51,808 bases of DNA. It comes from Oscillatoriales cyanobacterium CG2_30_40_61. GTDB lineage: Bacteria > Cyanobacteriota > Cyanobacteriia > Cyanobacteriales > Microcoleaceae. Below the pieces are notes generated by a model. That model saw only the letters and a program-made list of their open reading frames with translations, did not search any database and was not told the origin of the DNA. A program made the position numbers and the translations under genes. Positions 15,861-24,092 of the stretch are shown here, piece by piece; the first letter of the stretch is position 1, and each line of letters opens with the position of its first letter. The stretch covers positions 1-51,808 of the forward strand of contig MNYZ01000063.1 of NCBI GenBank assembly GCA_001873365.1. Reading direction: 5' to 3'.

Positions 15861-18800
15861 CTACTGACATAATATTCTATCTTCGGGACTAATCTCTGAA
15901 TTAGTTTTTAAATAATCCTTTATCCAATAACAAGCATAGGCAAATTCATTCAAGTTTAAAACTTGATCTAAATTCCATAACATCACCGTTTTATCTTCAC
16001 TTACGGAAGCCAGAGTTTTACCATCGGGACTAAATTTAACATTATAAACTTCATCATTATGACCATTCAAAGTTTTAACTAAAGTGCCATCTAGTTTCCA
16101 AAGTTTAATGGTTTTATCCTGACTTGCTGATGCTAATAACTGTTGGTCAGGACTGAAGGCGACGGCCATCACAGTTGCGGTGTGTCCCTTGAGGGTATTT
16201 TCATAAATAAAGGATTTAATCCTAGGACTCCAACGCCATAATTTTACGGTTTCGTCTCGACTGGCGGAGGCTAAAATCTGTCCATCGGGACTCAAAGCCA
16301 GTCCCCAAATCCCATCTTGATGACCTGTTAATGTTTGTAGGAGTTGACCATTCAACCCCCAAATTTTTATGGTTTTATCGTCAGAACTCGAAATAATCCC
16401 ATCACCTTTGGGCGCAATTGCTATTCCCCAAACTTGACCATTATGACCCTTCAAAGTTTGGCGGAGTGTTCCATCGATTCCCCAAATTTTAACTGATTCA
16501 TCCCAACTTCCAGAAATCAAAGATTGATTATCGGGGGTAAATTGCATCCCCCAAACCCCCCTTTGATGTCCTAATAGGGTTTGATAGGGATGGGTGATAA
16601 AGGTTGCATTTTGAGTTTTTTTCCAAAGATTAATCGTCCCATTTACGGAGGCTGAGGCTAACCATTGACCATCGGAACTAAACTCAACCTGATGAACCCA
16701 GGAGTTTTGTCCTGTCAGGGTTTGTAATAATTTCCCCTGTTTTGTCCAGAGTTTAATCGTCTTGTCTAAGGATGACGAAGCAATGGTTTGACCATCGGGA
16801 CTAAAAGCGACTCCCCAAACGCTGTCTTGATGACCGATTAACCGACCTACTAAATAATCTTTGATTTTCCAAAGTCTAACACTTTTATCCCAACTCGCCG
16901 AAGCGATCATTTGACTATCGGAACTAAAGACAATCTGACTTACTTCTCCATCATGTCCGAATAAAGTTTGATCAGGAGTATAAACAGAAGTCTTGGGATC
17001 TTTTCGCCAGAGTTGTATTTTTTTATTTCGCATTCCCGCCGCTAAAAATTGCTGATTGGGACTAAATGCCACATCCCAAACGTCATCTTCTAAGGGGCCA
17101 AAACTATCGATTAAAATTCCTTCTCGACTCCAGAGTTTAAGGGTTTTATCTCGACTCCCGGAAGCAATCAGTTGACCATCGGGACTCCACTTTACCGCCA
17201 GAATTTCACTTTGATGTTCGGTGAGAGTTTTTAAAAGTGTGCCATCGGATTTCCAAATTTTTAGGGTATTATCAGCACTCCCAGAAGCAAATTTTTGACC
17301 ATCGGGACTAAAGACAACAGTTCTAATTTCACCACTATGGGCGGGAATAGTTTTTAATAGTTTCCCATCTATTGTCCACATTTTTAGGGTGTGATCTAAA
17401 CTAGCTGAAATTAGGAGATTTTGAGTCGGACTAAAACTAACAGCCTGGACTGATGATTTGTGTCCATTTAAGGTTCTTAAATAGCTCCCATCGGTTTTCC
17501 ACAATTTAATGGTTTTGTCTGCACTCCCCGAAGCCAGGATGGGATGGTGGGGACTAAATGCTAACCCCATAATGCCACTTTCATGTCCGATCAGGGTTTT
17601 CCAAAGGCTGCCATCGAGTTTCCAGAGTTTAATAGTTTTATCCTGACTTCCTGATGCAATTAAATCTCCTTTTGGGCTAAATTGTACGGTGGAAACTATA
17701 CTGGTATGTCCTGAAAGTTGATTATATTGTTGAATCCCATAAACGGCTTTTTGTAGGGTTAATTCCACGTTTTGGCGAGTTTCAGCATCGATACGGGGTA
17801 GGATTTGCAATTGTCGATAGGCTTTCATGGATTGAATTAATGCTTCAAATCGTTGATTTAAAGCAAATAATGACTCACCCGATTGATTTAGAGCTTTAAC
17901 TTCGTTCGTTTTTGCCTGGTTTTCATTCACCCTAGCTTGATGATATTGAAACCCTGAAATTAGACCTAAGATAATGGTAATAACTAAGGCACTACTAACG
18001 GATAAAAGTAAAAATCGTTGCAGTTTTGCGGTCTTTTTTTCTTGGGTAAGTCGGGCTTCTACTTCCCGCATTCTGGCAGCTTCTAAGGATTGTTGAACTT
18101 CTTGCCGATCTAATTCTTCACTTTTAGCTAAAAATTGATAATCTAAATCACTAATACTGCGACCACTTGACCAATTTTGCGCTTCTATTAAGGCTTGTCC
18201 TCGTAATAGTCGAGAGGTATCTTTTTGGTGAGATTCTACCCAGGCATCAAAGGCTTGAGAATAGGGTCGCAGATTACTCAATTGTTGGTTAACCCAGTCT
18301 AAATCAAAGACTTCTTGATAAATGGGATTTTTGACTCGTAAAAACCCGGTTTTTTTGATGACTAAACCGGATAATATTAGTTCGGATTGTTCGTTACTAT
18401 CATCGGTTAAAACTTCTAAATTTTTGAGAATATCTTGATAAATTCCTAGAATTCTGCCGATGTGATCGGGGTTATTTTCAATTCGGTTACGAATGGTTCT
18501 TAAATGTTCGGGTTCATCCTGGGATTCCCATTTATAAATAATCTGTGATCGCACTAAGGATTCTACCCAAAATCCTTCGGTTCCAGGGGGAATAGTTAAT
18601 ATTTTATTAACTGTTTCTTTGGTAGTGTTTATCACCAATTGACATAATTTTTGTGTCAAAAAAGGTTGTCCTCCTGTCCAAGATATAATTTCTGCCATGA
18701 TGGCTTTAGCATTAGTAACTTTTGCTTCTAACCCTTCAATTAAGGGTTGAACTTCATTTAGGGTAAACCCTGATAATTCAATGGCTTTTCCGATATTAAA

Positions 18801-19394
18801 GGGGGTGCGAGTGCGATCGCAAATTAAGGCTGAAGGTGTGGCTACTCCAAATAAGGCAAAGCTAATCCGGTTATATTCAGGATTAATTGCCCGTTGATTA
18901 TAGCAAAACCGAATTAAGGCAAAAAAATCATCGACTTTAAAATCTAAACTTAAAATACTATCAATTTCATCGACAAAAATAATTAATTTTTTATCAGAAA
19001 ATTCAACTAATAAAATATCTTCTATAAAATTACTCAGACGTTGAATTACAGAAACATATTCTTCCTGTTTCCACCAATTTTTTAAATTAAATTTACCTAA
19101 AAGATTAAATCCTCGCCATAACTCGGTAACTATTCCTTTATACCATTGTTGTTCGGTTACCATTTCGCTACCAATGCGAGTCATATCCAAAGTCGCGCAT
19201 TGAAATCCTTCTTGTTGTAAACGATAACGAGTTTTAACTAACAGGGAAGATTTCCCCATTTGCCGAGAATTTAAAACATAACAAAAATGCCCTTGTTGTA
19301 ATTGAGAATACAGATCATAATCCGCTTTTCTAACTACATAAGTCGGAGCATCTTGAGCTAAACTTCCCCCAATTTGATAGGCAGAATAAATCAT
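15861..19394 (-). CDS. AAA-like ATPase / WD40-repeat protein
   Basis: About 1177 residues from the preferred ATG at 19394 (MIYSAYQIGGSLAQDAPTYV). An upstream ATG at 19445 would add 17 residues encoded by a dispersed repeat, so it is rejected. The N-terminal AAA_35-type domain has a Walker A-like NSRQMGKSSL and Walker B KLIIFVDEID. A transmembrane segment (LLLSVSSALVITIILGLISG) follows near 460-485. Fourteen WD40 repeats come next, enough for two seven-bladed propellers. This architecture is common in filamentous cyanobacteria and is thought to be signalling or scaffold-like; the ligand is unknown. Confidence 0.85.
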   Translation of the reverse strand: MIYSAYQIGGSLAQDAPTYVVRKADYDLYSQLQQGHFCYVLNSRQMGKSSLLVKTRYRLQQEGFQCATLDMTRIGSEMVTEQQWYKGIVTELWRGFNLLGKFNLKNWWKQEEYVSVIQRLSNFIEDILLVEFSDKKLIIFVDEIDSILSLDFKVDDFFALIRFCYNQRAINPEYNRISFALFGVATPSALICDRTRTPFNIGKAIELSGFTLNEVQPLIEGLEAKVTNAKAIMAEIISWTGGQPFLTQKLCQLVINTTKETVNKILTIPPGTEGFWVESLVRSQIIYKWESQDEPEHLRTIRNRIENNPDHIGRILGIYQDILKNLEVLTDDSNEQSELILSGLVIKKTGFLRVKNPIYQEVFDLDWVNQQLSNLRPYSQAFDAWVESHQKDTSRLLRGQALIEAQNWSSGRSISDLDYQFLAKSEELDRQEVQQSLEAARMREVEARLTQEKKTAKLQRFLLLSVSSALVITIILGLISGFQYHQARVNENQAKTNEVKALNQSGESLFALNQRFEALIQSMKAYRQLQILPRIDAETRQNVELTLQKAVYGIQQYNQLSGHTSIVSTVQFSPKGDLIASGSQDKTIKLWKLDGSLWKTLIGHESGIMGLAFSPHHPILASGSADKTIKLWKTDGSYLRTLNGHKSSVQAVSFSPTQNLLISASLDHTLKMWTIDGKLLKTIPAHSGEIRTVVFSPDGQKFASGSADNTLKIWKSDGTLLKTLTEHQSEILAVKWSPDGQLIASGSRDKTLKLWSREGILIDSFGPLEDDVWDVAFSPNQQFLAAGMRNKKIQLWRKDPKTSVYTPDQTLFGHDGEVSQIVFSSDSQMIASASWDKSVRLWKIKDYLVGRLIGHQDSVWGVAFSPDGQTIASSSLDKTIKLWTKQGKLLQTLTGQNSWVHQVEFSSDGQWLASASVNGTINLWKKTQNATFITHPYQTLLGHQRGVWGMQFTPDNQSLISGSWDESVKIWGIDGTLRQTLKGHNGQVWGIAIAPKGDGIISSSDDKTIKIWGLNGQLLQTLTGHQDGIWGLALSPDGQILASASRDETVKLWRWSPRIKSFIYENTLKGHTATVMAVAFSPDQQLLASASQDKTIKLWKLDGTLVKTLNGHNDEVYNVKFSPDGKTLASVSEDKTVMLWNLDQVLNLNEFAYACYWIKDYLKTNSEISPEDRILCQ

Positions 19395-19420
19395 GGTTTT
19401 AAAAGTTTTACAGGTATTCG

Positions 19421-19535
19421 GCGAATATAATTCGCTACTACACAAACCAAGTCCACCTGCGTGGACTAAGAGAAAATTCCGGTTTCTAACCCACGAAGGT
19501 GGGTTTCGTCTGTGTAGTCGCGATTTGCAATCGCC
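19421..19535. repeat. Multi-hairpin dispersed repeat, copy A
   Basis: Four consecutive palindromic blocks: GCGAATATAATTCGC (19421-19435), a GTCCAC/GTGGAC hairpin (19451-19466), AACCCAC/GTGGGTT (19488-19505) and GCGATT/AATCGC (19520-19534). An outer pairing of ACTACACA with TGTGTAGT encloses the middle two, giving a cloverleaf-like fold. The same order recurs at 25654-25777. It lies between LysR and the WD40 gene. Confidence 0.8.
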
Positions 19536-19573
19536 GGGGATAGATTATCCCCCATTCGTAATTCGTAATTCCC

Positions 19574-20467
19574 TCAAGCAGCCATGCCCAAACTAGATAG
19601 AATTTTGAGAAATTTATCTAAAGATTTAGTCGGTGTTTCTTTCCTCCATACAGCAGTTGATCGGGCATAGTATATGGGATGGTGTAGTGGCATAAACACA
19701 ACTTTGGGATCAGGTAGTGCTTCTGCTTCCTTCGGCATAACTGCTACCCCTTTCCCTGCTGCAACCAGAGCAATCATTGAGGCATGGCTATCGGCAAACA
19801 GATTCAGATTGGGTTTGAAGCCAGCACAGTGACAAGTATCAAGTATCCGATCATTTCGCCCTGGAAAGGTTTCTTCAGACATCCCGATAAACCTTTCAAA
19901 AGCCAATTCTATCAGATTGATCGAGGAGTGCTTTGCCAACGAGTGCGTATCAGGTATTACAGCAGCAATAGGCACTTGCTTGACACATTTGACGGTAAAT
20001 TCTTGTTCTAAATTATCCGGTGGATTACCCATAAAAGCAATATCGATCACGCCATCCCCCAGGGCTTTAACTTGCTCACTAGGTGACATCTCCTGAAAAC
20101 GAATCACAACTTTAGGATAGACAAGTTGAAACAGGTGGAGGGTTTCACCCAGAAAACTTTGGAGGATAGTTGGGATATAGCCAATCCTTAAAAGCTCACC
20201 TTTATTGATGGAATAAGCCTTCATACTTTGAATAGCGACACGACTAAGATTCAAAATATTTTTTGCTTGTTCGAGAAAAATTTTTCCCGCTTCTGTGAGC
20301 TTCAACCCATCAGATTGTCTGAGAAAAAGCACAACGCCGAATTCATCTTCAAGATTTTTGATTTGACGGCTTAAGGCAGGTTGGGAAATATACAAATGAA
20401 CAGCAGCACGGCTGAAGTTGAGATATTCGGCAACAGCCACGAAATATTGAAGATGCCGTAATTCCAT
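19574..20467 (-). CDS. LysR-family transcriptional regulator
   Basis: A 297-residue LTTR. The winged helix-turn-helix is at about 1-65 (NFSRAAVHLYISQPALSRQI), followed by a linker helix and a periplasmic-binding-like effector domain (about 90-290). The N-terminus MELRHLQYFVAVAEYLNFSRAA resembles the CbnR/CatR branch that binds small carbon or redox-linked effectors. It is divergent from the NADPH oxidase gene with a 126-bp shared control region, the classic layout for an LTTR that regulates its neighbour. Control of the oxidase is inference. Confidence 0.88.
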   Translation of the reverse strand: MELRHLQYFVAVAEYLNFSRAAVHLYISQPALSRQIKNLEDEFGVVLFLRQSDGLKLTEAGKIFLEQAKNILNLSRVAIQSMKAYSINKGELLRIGYIPTILQSFLGETLHLFQLVYPKVVIRFQEMSPSEQVKALGDGVIDIAFMGNPPDNLEQEFTVKCVKQVPIAAVIPDTHSLAKHSSINLIELAFERFIGMSEETFPGRNDRILDTCHCAGFKPNLNLFADSHASMIALVAAGKGVAVMPKEAEALPDPKVVFMPLHHPIYYARSTAVWRKETPTKSLDKFLKILSSLGMAA

Positions 20468-20491
20468 AATTGTATGGGGTATGCCTAAAAG

Positions 20492-20505
20492 TTATAGCGT
20501 CATAA
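20492..20505. promoter_or_regulatory. Candidate LysR-type operator (T-N11-A dyad)
   Basis: TTAT-N6-ATAA in the LysR/NOX divergent spacer contains the T-N11-A core expected of LTTR boxes. It lies about 25 nt before the LysR start and about 90 nt before the oxidase ATG, a normal position for autoregulation and activation of the divergent gene. The region is AT-rich, so chance is not excluded. Confidence 0.4.
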
Positions 20506-20593
20506 TTATAAGGTATTTGACTTTATTTATGTGTTCTATTATGCTGATTAATCAAATGACATGAACAGCAACATAAAATAAGATAACTAAACA

Positions 20594-22603
20594 ATGGAAA
20601 CACCGAGAATTATCTTAGATGAATTGCGACAGGTCTTCACCAAGATTGCTGGAGAAGATAAACAAATTGATCGGAAAGAATTTAAAAAAGCTTTGGGGCT
20701 GAAAGACGAATATTTTGCCAATCGACTCTTTTCCCTATTTGATAAAGACAACAGTGGTGATATTAAAATAGAAGAATTTCTGATAACTGTAGAAAACCTG
20801 GTTTTTGCTACTACGGAAGATAAACTAAAATTTGCTGATGAATTACATGATATTAACGGGGATGATGGCATTGACAAAGCCGAAATTGCTCACTTAATTT
20901 CGGCCAGTCTCAATGAAAATAATCTCAGTTTTAAGCCAGAACAAATTAATGATTTAGTTGATATATTATTTTTAGAAGCTGACAGCGATGGCAGTGGTGA
21001 AATTTCCTTTATAGAATTTAAAGGTTTAATCGGTAAATTTCCTGATTTAATTGCAGCAATGACAGTTAGTCCGATTAGCTGGCTCAGACCTCACAAACAA
21101 AATTCTCAAACAGTTGCTTCTCCAGAAAAAAAGCGGACAAAAAAGGCTTACATCAAGCATTATATTGAAAACAATTGGGTCAAAATTACGTTTTTAGCCC
21201 TCTATGTTGCTGTTAATCTATTTCTTTTCTTTGGCGCAGTTAATCGATATGCAGATTTAGGGGCAAATGTATATGTTCAGATTGCCAGAGGTTGCGGTGC
21301 AACGCTTAATTTTAATGGGGCGTTAATTCTCATCCCCATGATGCGGCATTTTATGACTTTGCTTCGCAAAAGTAGCCTTAACAACTATTTACCTATAGAT
21401 GAAAGTATCGAGTTTCATAAGCTAGTAGGTCAAGTCATGTTTGCCTTGGCAATTGTACATACGATCGCACATTTTCTCAATTATACTACCTTACCTGCGC
21501 CTTTTCTCCAAAGTTTATTGGGGACAAAAGCGGGTTTATCGGGATTTTTATTACTGCTAGTTTTCACAATTATGTGGGTGACGGCGCAAGATCCAATCCG
21601 CAAAGGAGGGCAATTTTCGCTTTTCTATCTAGCTCACATGGGCTACGGTTTGTGGTTTGTTTTGGCATTAATTCACGGCCCAGTTTTTTGGCAGTGGGTG
21701 TTATTCCCGGTGCTGGGATTTGTGATTGAATTAGTGATCCGATGGCGGACAACAAAAGATGCAACATTTGTGGTTAATGCCTCTTTACTTCCTTCTAAAG
21801 TTTTAGGTTTAGAAGTTCAACGTCCAGCCTCTTTCAACTATCAACCAGGGGACTATTTATTTATTAAATGTCCCTCAATTTCCAACTTTGAATGGCATCC
21901 ATTTACAATTAGCAGCGCCCCGGAAATACCAGATGTTTTATCTTTACATATCCGCGCCGCCGGAAGTTGGACGGGTAAGTTATATCAACTTTTTCGAGAG
22001 CAAAGGGAAGAATGGATACGTTCAGATAGTTCTCAACCTGAGCCGAGAGTTCCAGTCTATTTAGATGGGCCCTATGGTACACCCAGTACGGATATTTTTG
22101 AATCTAAATATGCTGTGTTAATCGGTGCTGGTATTGGTGTGACTCCCTTTGCTTCTATCCTAAAAAGTATTTTGTACCGCAATCAACATCATTCTTCTAA
22201 CATAAATTTGAAGAAGGTACATTTTTACTGGCTAAATCGAGAACAAAAAGCCTTTGAATGGTTTGTTGAACTGTTATCACAAATCGAAATCGAAGATACT
22301 AACAAACTCTTTGATCTAAACTTATATTTAACTGGCGCCCAGCAACAGTCAGATATGAAGTCTAGCACCCTATTTGTGGCAATGGATTTGTTACATTCTC
22401 GGACACAGGTTGATTTGATTACAGGTTTAAAGAGTCGAACAAAAACTGGTCGTCCAGACTGGGATAATATTTTCCGCGACTTAGCAAGACAACACGAACC
22501 CAATAAAGTTGACGTATTTTTCTGTGGGCCTCCTGGACTCTCAACACAGTTAAAAAGTCTCTGCACTAAATACGGATTTGGCTATAGGAAAGAAAATTTC
22601 TAA
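20594..22603 (+). CDS. EF-hand NADPH oxidase (NOX5-like)
   Basis: A 669-residue membrane flavocytochrome predicted to pass electrons from NADPH via FAD and two hemes to O2, making superoxide. Three EF-hand loops are at 50-61 (DKDNSGDIKIEE), 86-97 (DINGDDGIDKAE, with D instead of G at loop position 6) and 130-141 (DSDGSGEISFIE). The six-helix ferric-reductase domain is about 195-385, with heme-ligand histidines H275-x13-H289 and H348-x12-H361, the exact NOX spacing. FAD motif HPFTISS is at 435-441, DGPYG at 491, nucleotide motif GAGIGVTPF at 511, CGPPG at 644, and the C-terminal residue is Phe. This matches the NOX5 architecture known from Cylindrospermum. It is probably calcium-activated. Confidence 0.92.
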   Translation: METPRIILDELRQVFTKIAGEDKQIDRKEFKKALGLKDEYFANRLFSLFDKDNSGDIKIEEFLITVENLVFATTEDKLKFADELHDINGDDGIDKAEIAHLISASLNENNLSFKPEQINDLVDILFLEADSDGSGEISFIEFKGLIGKFPDLIAAMTVSPISWLRPHKQNSQTVASPEKKRTKKAYIKHYIENNWVKITFLALYVAVNLFLFFGAVNRYADLGANVYVQIARGCGATLNFNGALILIPMMRHFMTLLRKSSLNNYLPIDESIEFHKLVGQVMFALAIVHTIAHFLNYTTLPAPFLQSLLGTKAGLSGFLLLLVFTIMWVTAQDPIRKGGQFSLFYLAHMGYGLWFVLALIHGPVFWQWVLFPVLGFVIELVIRWRTTKDATFVVNASLLPSKVLGLEVQRPASFNYQPGDYLFIKCPSISNFEWHPFTISSAPEIPDVLSLHIRAAGSWTGKLYQLFREQREEWIRSDSSQPEPRVPVYLDGPYGTPSTDIFESKYAVLIGAGIGVTPFASILKSILYRNQHHSSNINLKKVHFYWLNREQKAFEWFVELLSQIEIEDTNKLFDLNLYLTGAQQQSDMKSSTLFVAMDLLHSRTQVDLITGLKSRTKTGRPDWDNIFRDLARQHEPNKVDVFFCGPPGLSTQLKSLCTKYGFGYRKENF

Positions 22604-22685
22604 CCAAAATTACGGACATGAATCTATTTTGATCATGATTAAAATACCTGCCAAAATACTTGTAAATTAGGACAAAATCAACATC

Positions 22686-22919
22686 ATGAAAGAACCTAAG
22701 ATCCAACCGCAAAAACCCATTCAAGCCGCCATTAAAGACTTGCAAAAAAGTCATTCTTATCCTTCCAATTGGCGAGAGAGATTTTTCGATACCCTCAAGA
22801 AAAAATACCCTAATTTTCACATTTTCTACGTTTTTTTTAACATTATTGCTATGCTTGTCTACTATCTACACTCTCATCGCCATCATGTTATGCTGATGCG
22901 GTATGCTTGGTTTCTTTAG
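22686..22919 (+). CDS. Small putative single-pass membrane protein
   Basis: 77 residues, with a basic hydrophilic N-terminal half (about 1-45) and one hydrophobic segment (about 46-62, FHIFYVFFNIIAMLVYYL), then a His-rich tail HSHRHH. It starts 82 bp after the NADPH oxidase stop on the same strand. I recognise no family. It may be a subunit-like partner of the oxidase, by analogy to p22phox, but no similarity is claimed. It could also be a truncated remnant. Confidence 0.45.
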   Translation: MKEPKIQPQKPIQAAIKDLQKSHSYPSNWRERFFDTLKKKYPNFHIFYVFFNIIAMLVYYLHSHRHHVMLMRYAWFL

Positions 22920-22929
22920 CAGAATTCCG

Positions 22930-23019
22930 ATGCAACTATTTTTACTGGCAATAATATTAGTGTTTGGCAGTTTATTCTTGCTTTATATTGACGATATGAA
23001 GCTGGATGAATTGGGCTAA
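22930..23019 (+). CDS. Very short hydrophobic ORF
   Basis: A 29-residue ORF: one hydrophobic helix (MQLFLLAIILVFGSLFLLYI) followed by a short acidic tail. It lies 10 bp after the 77-residue ORF and in the same direction. It has the form of a small membrane peptide, but it is too short to separate from chance. Confidence 0.25.
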   Translation: MQLFLLAIILVFGSLFLLYIDDMKLDELG

Positions 23020-23055
23020 ACTATCCTGCACCGCTATTGTTTGAGATCAAAAACA

Positions 23056-23373
23056 ATGAAATTAGACAAGTTTGTTCTGGCACAAAATATGGCTTTCCTA
23101 ATATCTATTCCCCCGGAAAGCAATCTCGCTAAATTACTGGCTTTTTGCCTGAGTACAAAGGTTAGGGAAAATACTACAGGCACAAAAATATTGGAGCTAA
23201 CTTATGAGTTAATGGAAAATCCATCTAAATTGCCTTATTGGACTCAAGACATTATGGGACAGGATTTAGATTACACGACTGAGGAATGGAAAGCACTGGG
23301 AGAAATGGGGATTAAGGATGCTAATGATTTTATGAATAAGCTCTGGCAGGAATTAGAAAATTTGAATTTGTAA
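23056..23373 (+). CDS. Hypothetical protein in the NOX cluster
   Basis: 105 residues from the ATG at 23056; a TTG five codons upstream is less likely. The protein looks mostly helical and soluble, with no signal peptide, membrane span or metal motif. The C-terminal half (YTTEEWKALGEMGIKDANDFMNKLWQEL) is acidic. I do not recognise it. It lies between the oxidase and the damaged phosphatase, same strand, so it is probably co-transcribed. Confidence 0.5.
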   Translation: MKLDKFVLAQNMAFLISIPPESNLAKLLAFCLSTKVRENTTGTKILELTYELMENPSKLPYWTQDIMGQDLDYTTEEWKALGEMGIKDANDFMNKLWQELENLNL

Positions 23374-23427
23374 TTGCTGCTTTCCAAATCACAGAAATTT
23401 TCACATTACAGGGATTCTATAAACAGC

Positions 23428-23838
23428 ATGAATAATCTACCACAAGAGCATCTATCTTCAAATATAATTCCTAACTCGGAAACATCTAACCAAGTAGCAG
23501 AAAATAATCACCAGGAAGGAAAGGTTTATTTTATTCGCCATGGTGAAAGTACCAGCAATGAACGCAATATTTTTGCAGGTGTATTAGATGTAGATTTGAC
23601 TGCATTTGGTAGATTACAAGCTCGTCAAGTAGGTTCTGACCTCAAGAAAAAAGGGATGAAGTTCGATGCAGTATATGTCTCTCACATGAGACGCGCAAGA
23701 CAAACCTGCGAAATTGCCCTGGCTGAAAGTCGGGCTTTGAAATCCTCCGATACTCCTATACAAATAGACCATCGAATTAGTGAGAAATCCTTTGGTATTT
23801 TTGCAGATCGTAACCTAAATTTGCTGCGTTTAGACTGA
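23428..23838 (+). pseudogene. Truncated histidine-phosphatase family gene
   Basis: 136 residues from the ATG at 23428. The N-terminal half of a phosphoglycerate-mutase-like phosphatase is intact: the RHGES catalytic motif near 38-42, SHMRRARQT, and RISEKSFGIFADRN. The frame then stops at 23836-23838, before the second catalytic histidine and the C-terminal half of the fold (family members are usually around 200 residues or more). Downstream, in another frame, an EF-hand-coding stretch begins at once. I read it as a gene broken by deletion and/or frameshift; a sequencing error at the junction is possible. Confidence 0.65.
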
Positions 23839-23980
23839 TTATCTGTTCCATACCCTAGACGCAGATAAAAGTGGAACAGTTGATTTGCAAGAGTTAGAAG
23901 AGTATGTATCAACCTATGGGTTAGTTGCTAACCTTAATGTTGTCTCTGTTGCTGCTTCCCCAGGTTCATTAGGAACTTAA
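23834..23980 (+). pseudogene. EF-hand-encoding fragment without its own start
   Basis: The frame one base on from the phosphatase is open from 23834 to the TAA at 23978-23980 and encodes 48 residues with a textbook EF-hand loop (DADKSGTVDLQE) between two helices. There is no start codon. The phosphatase tail (NLLRL) plus this fragment (TDYLFHTL) would make a continuous entering helix, so a one-base shift near 23833 could join them. It is either a C-terminal EF-hand of a fused protein or the 3' end of a lost EF-hand gene. Confidence 0.55.
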
Positions 23981-24092
23981 TACAGTAATCAAAAAAAATC
24001 AACTGTATTAGCTTCTTTCAAGTAATTAAAGGTTTAGTATTTTCCCAACCTTAATCGGTAGGACTATACAAAGTTAAATAAAGTAAAAAAGT

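Noticed and set aside
19395-19445. N-terminal extension of the AAA/WD40 protein
   Set aside because: Encoded by the dispersed multi-hairpin repeat, and the family's usual start (IYSAYQIGGSL) lies at the downstream ATG.
20707-20877. Minus-strand ORF across the EF-hand region of the oxidase
   Set aside because: Antisense shadow of a well-supported coding region with three EF-hand loops.
23682-23912. Minus-strand 76-residue ORF over the phosphatase/EF-hand junction
   Set aside because: No ribosome site or recognisable motif; the plus strand carries clear RHGES and EF-hand signatures.
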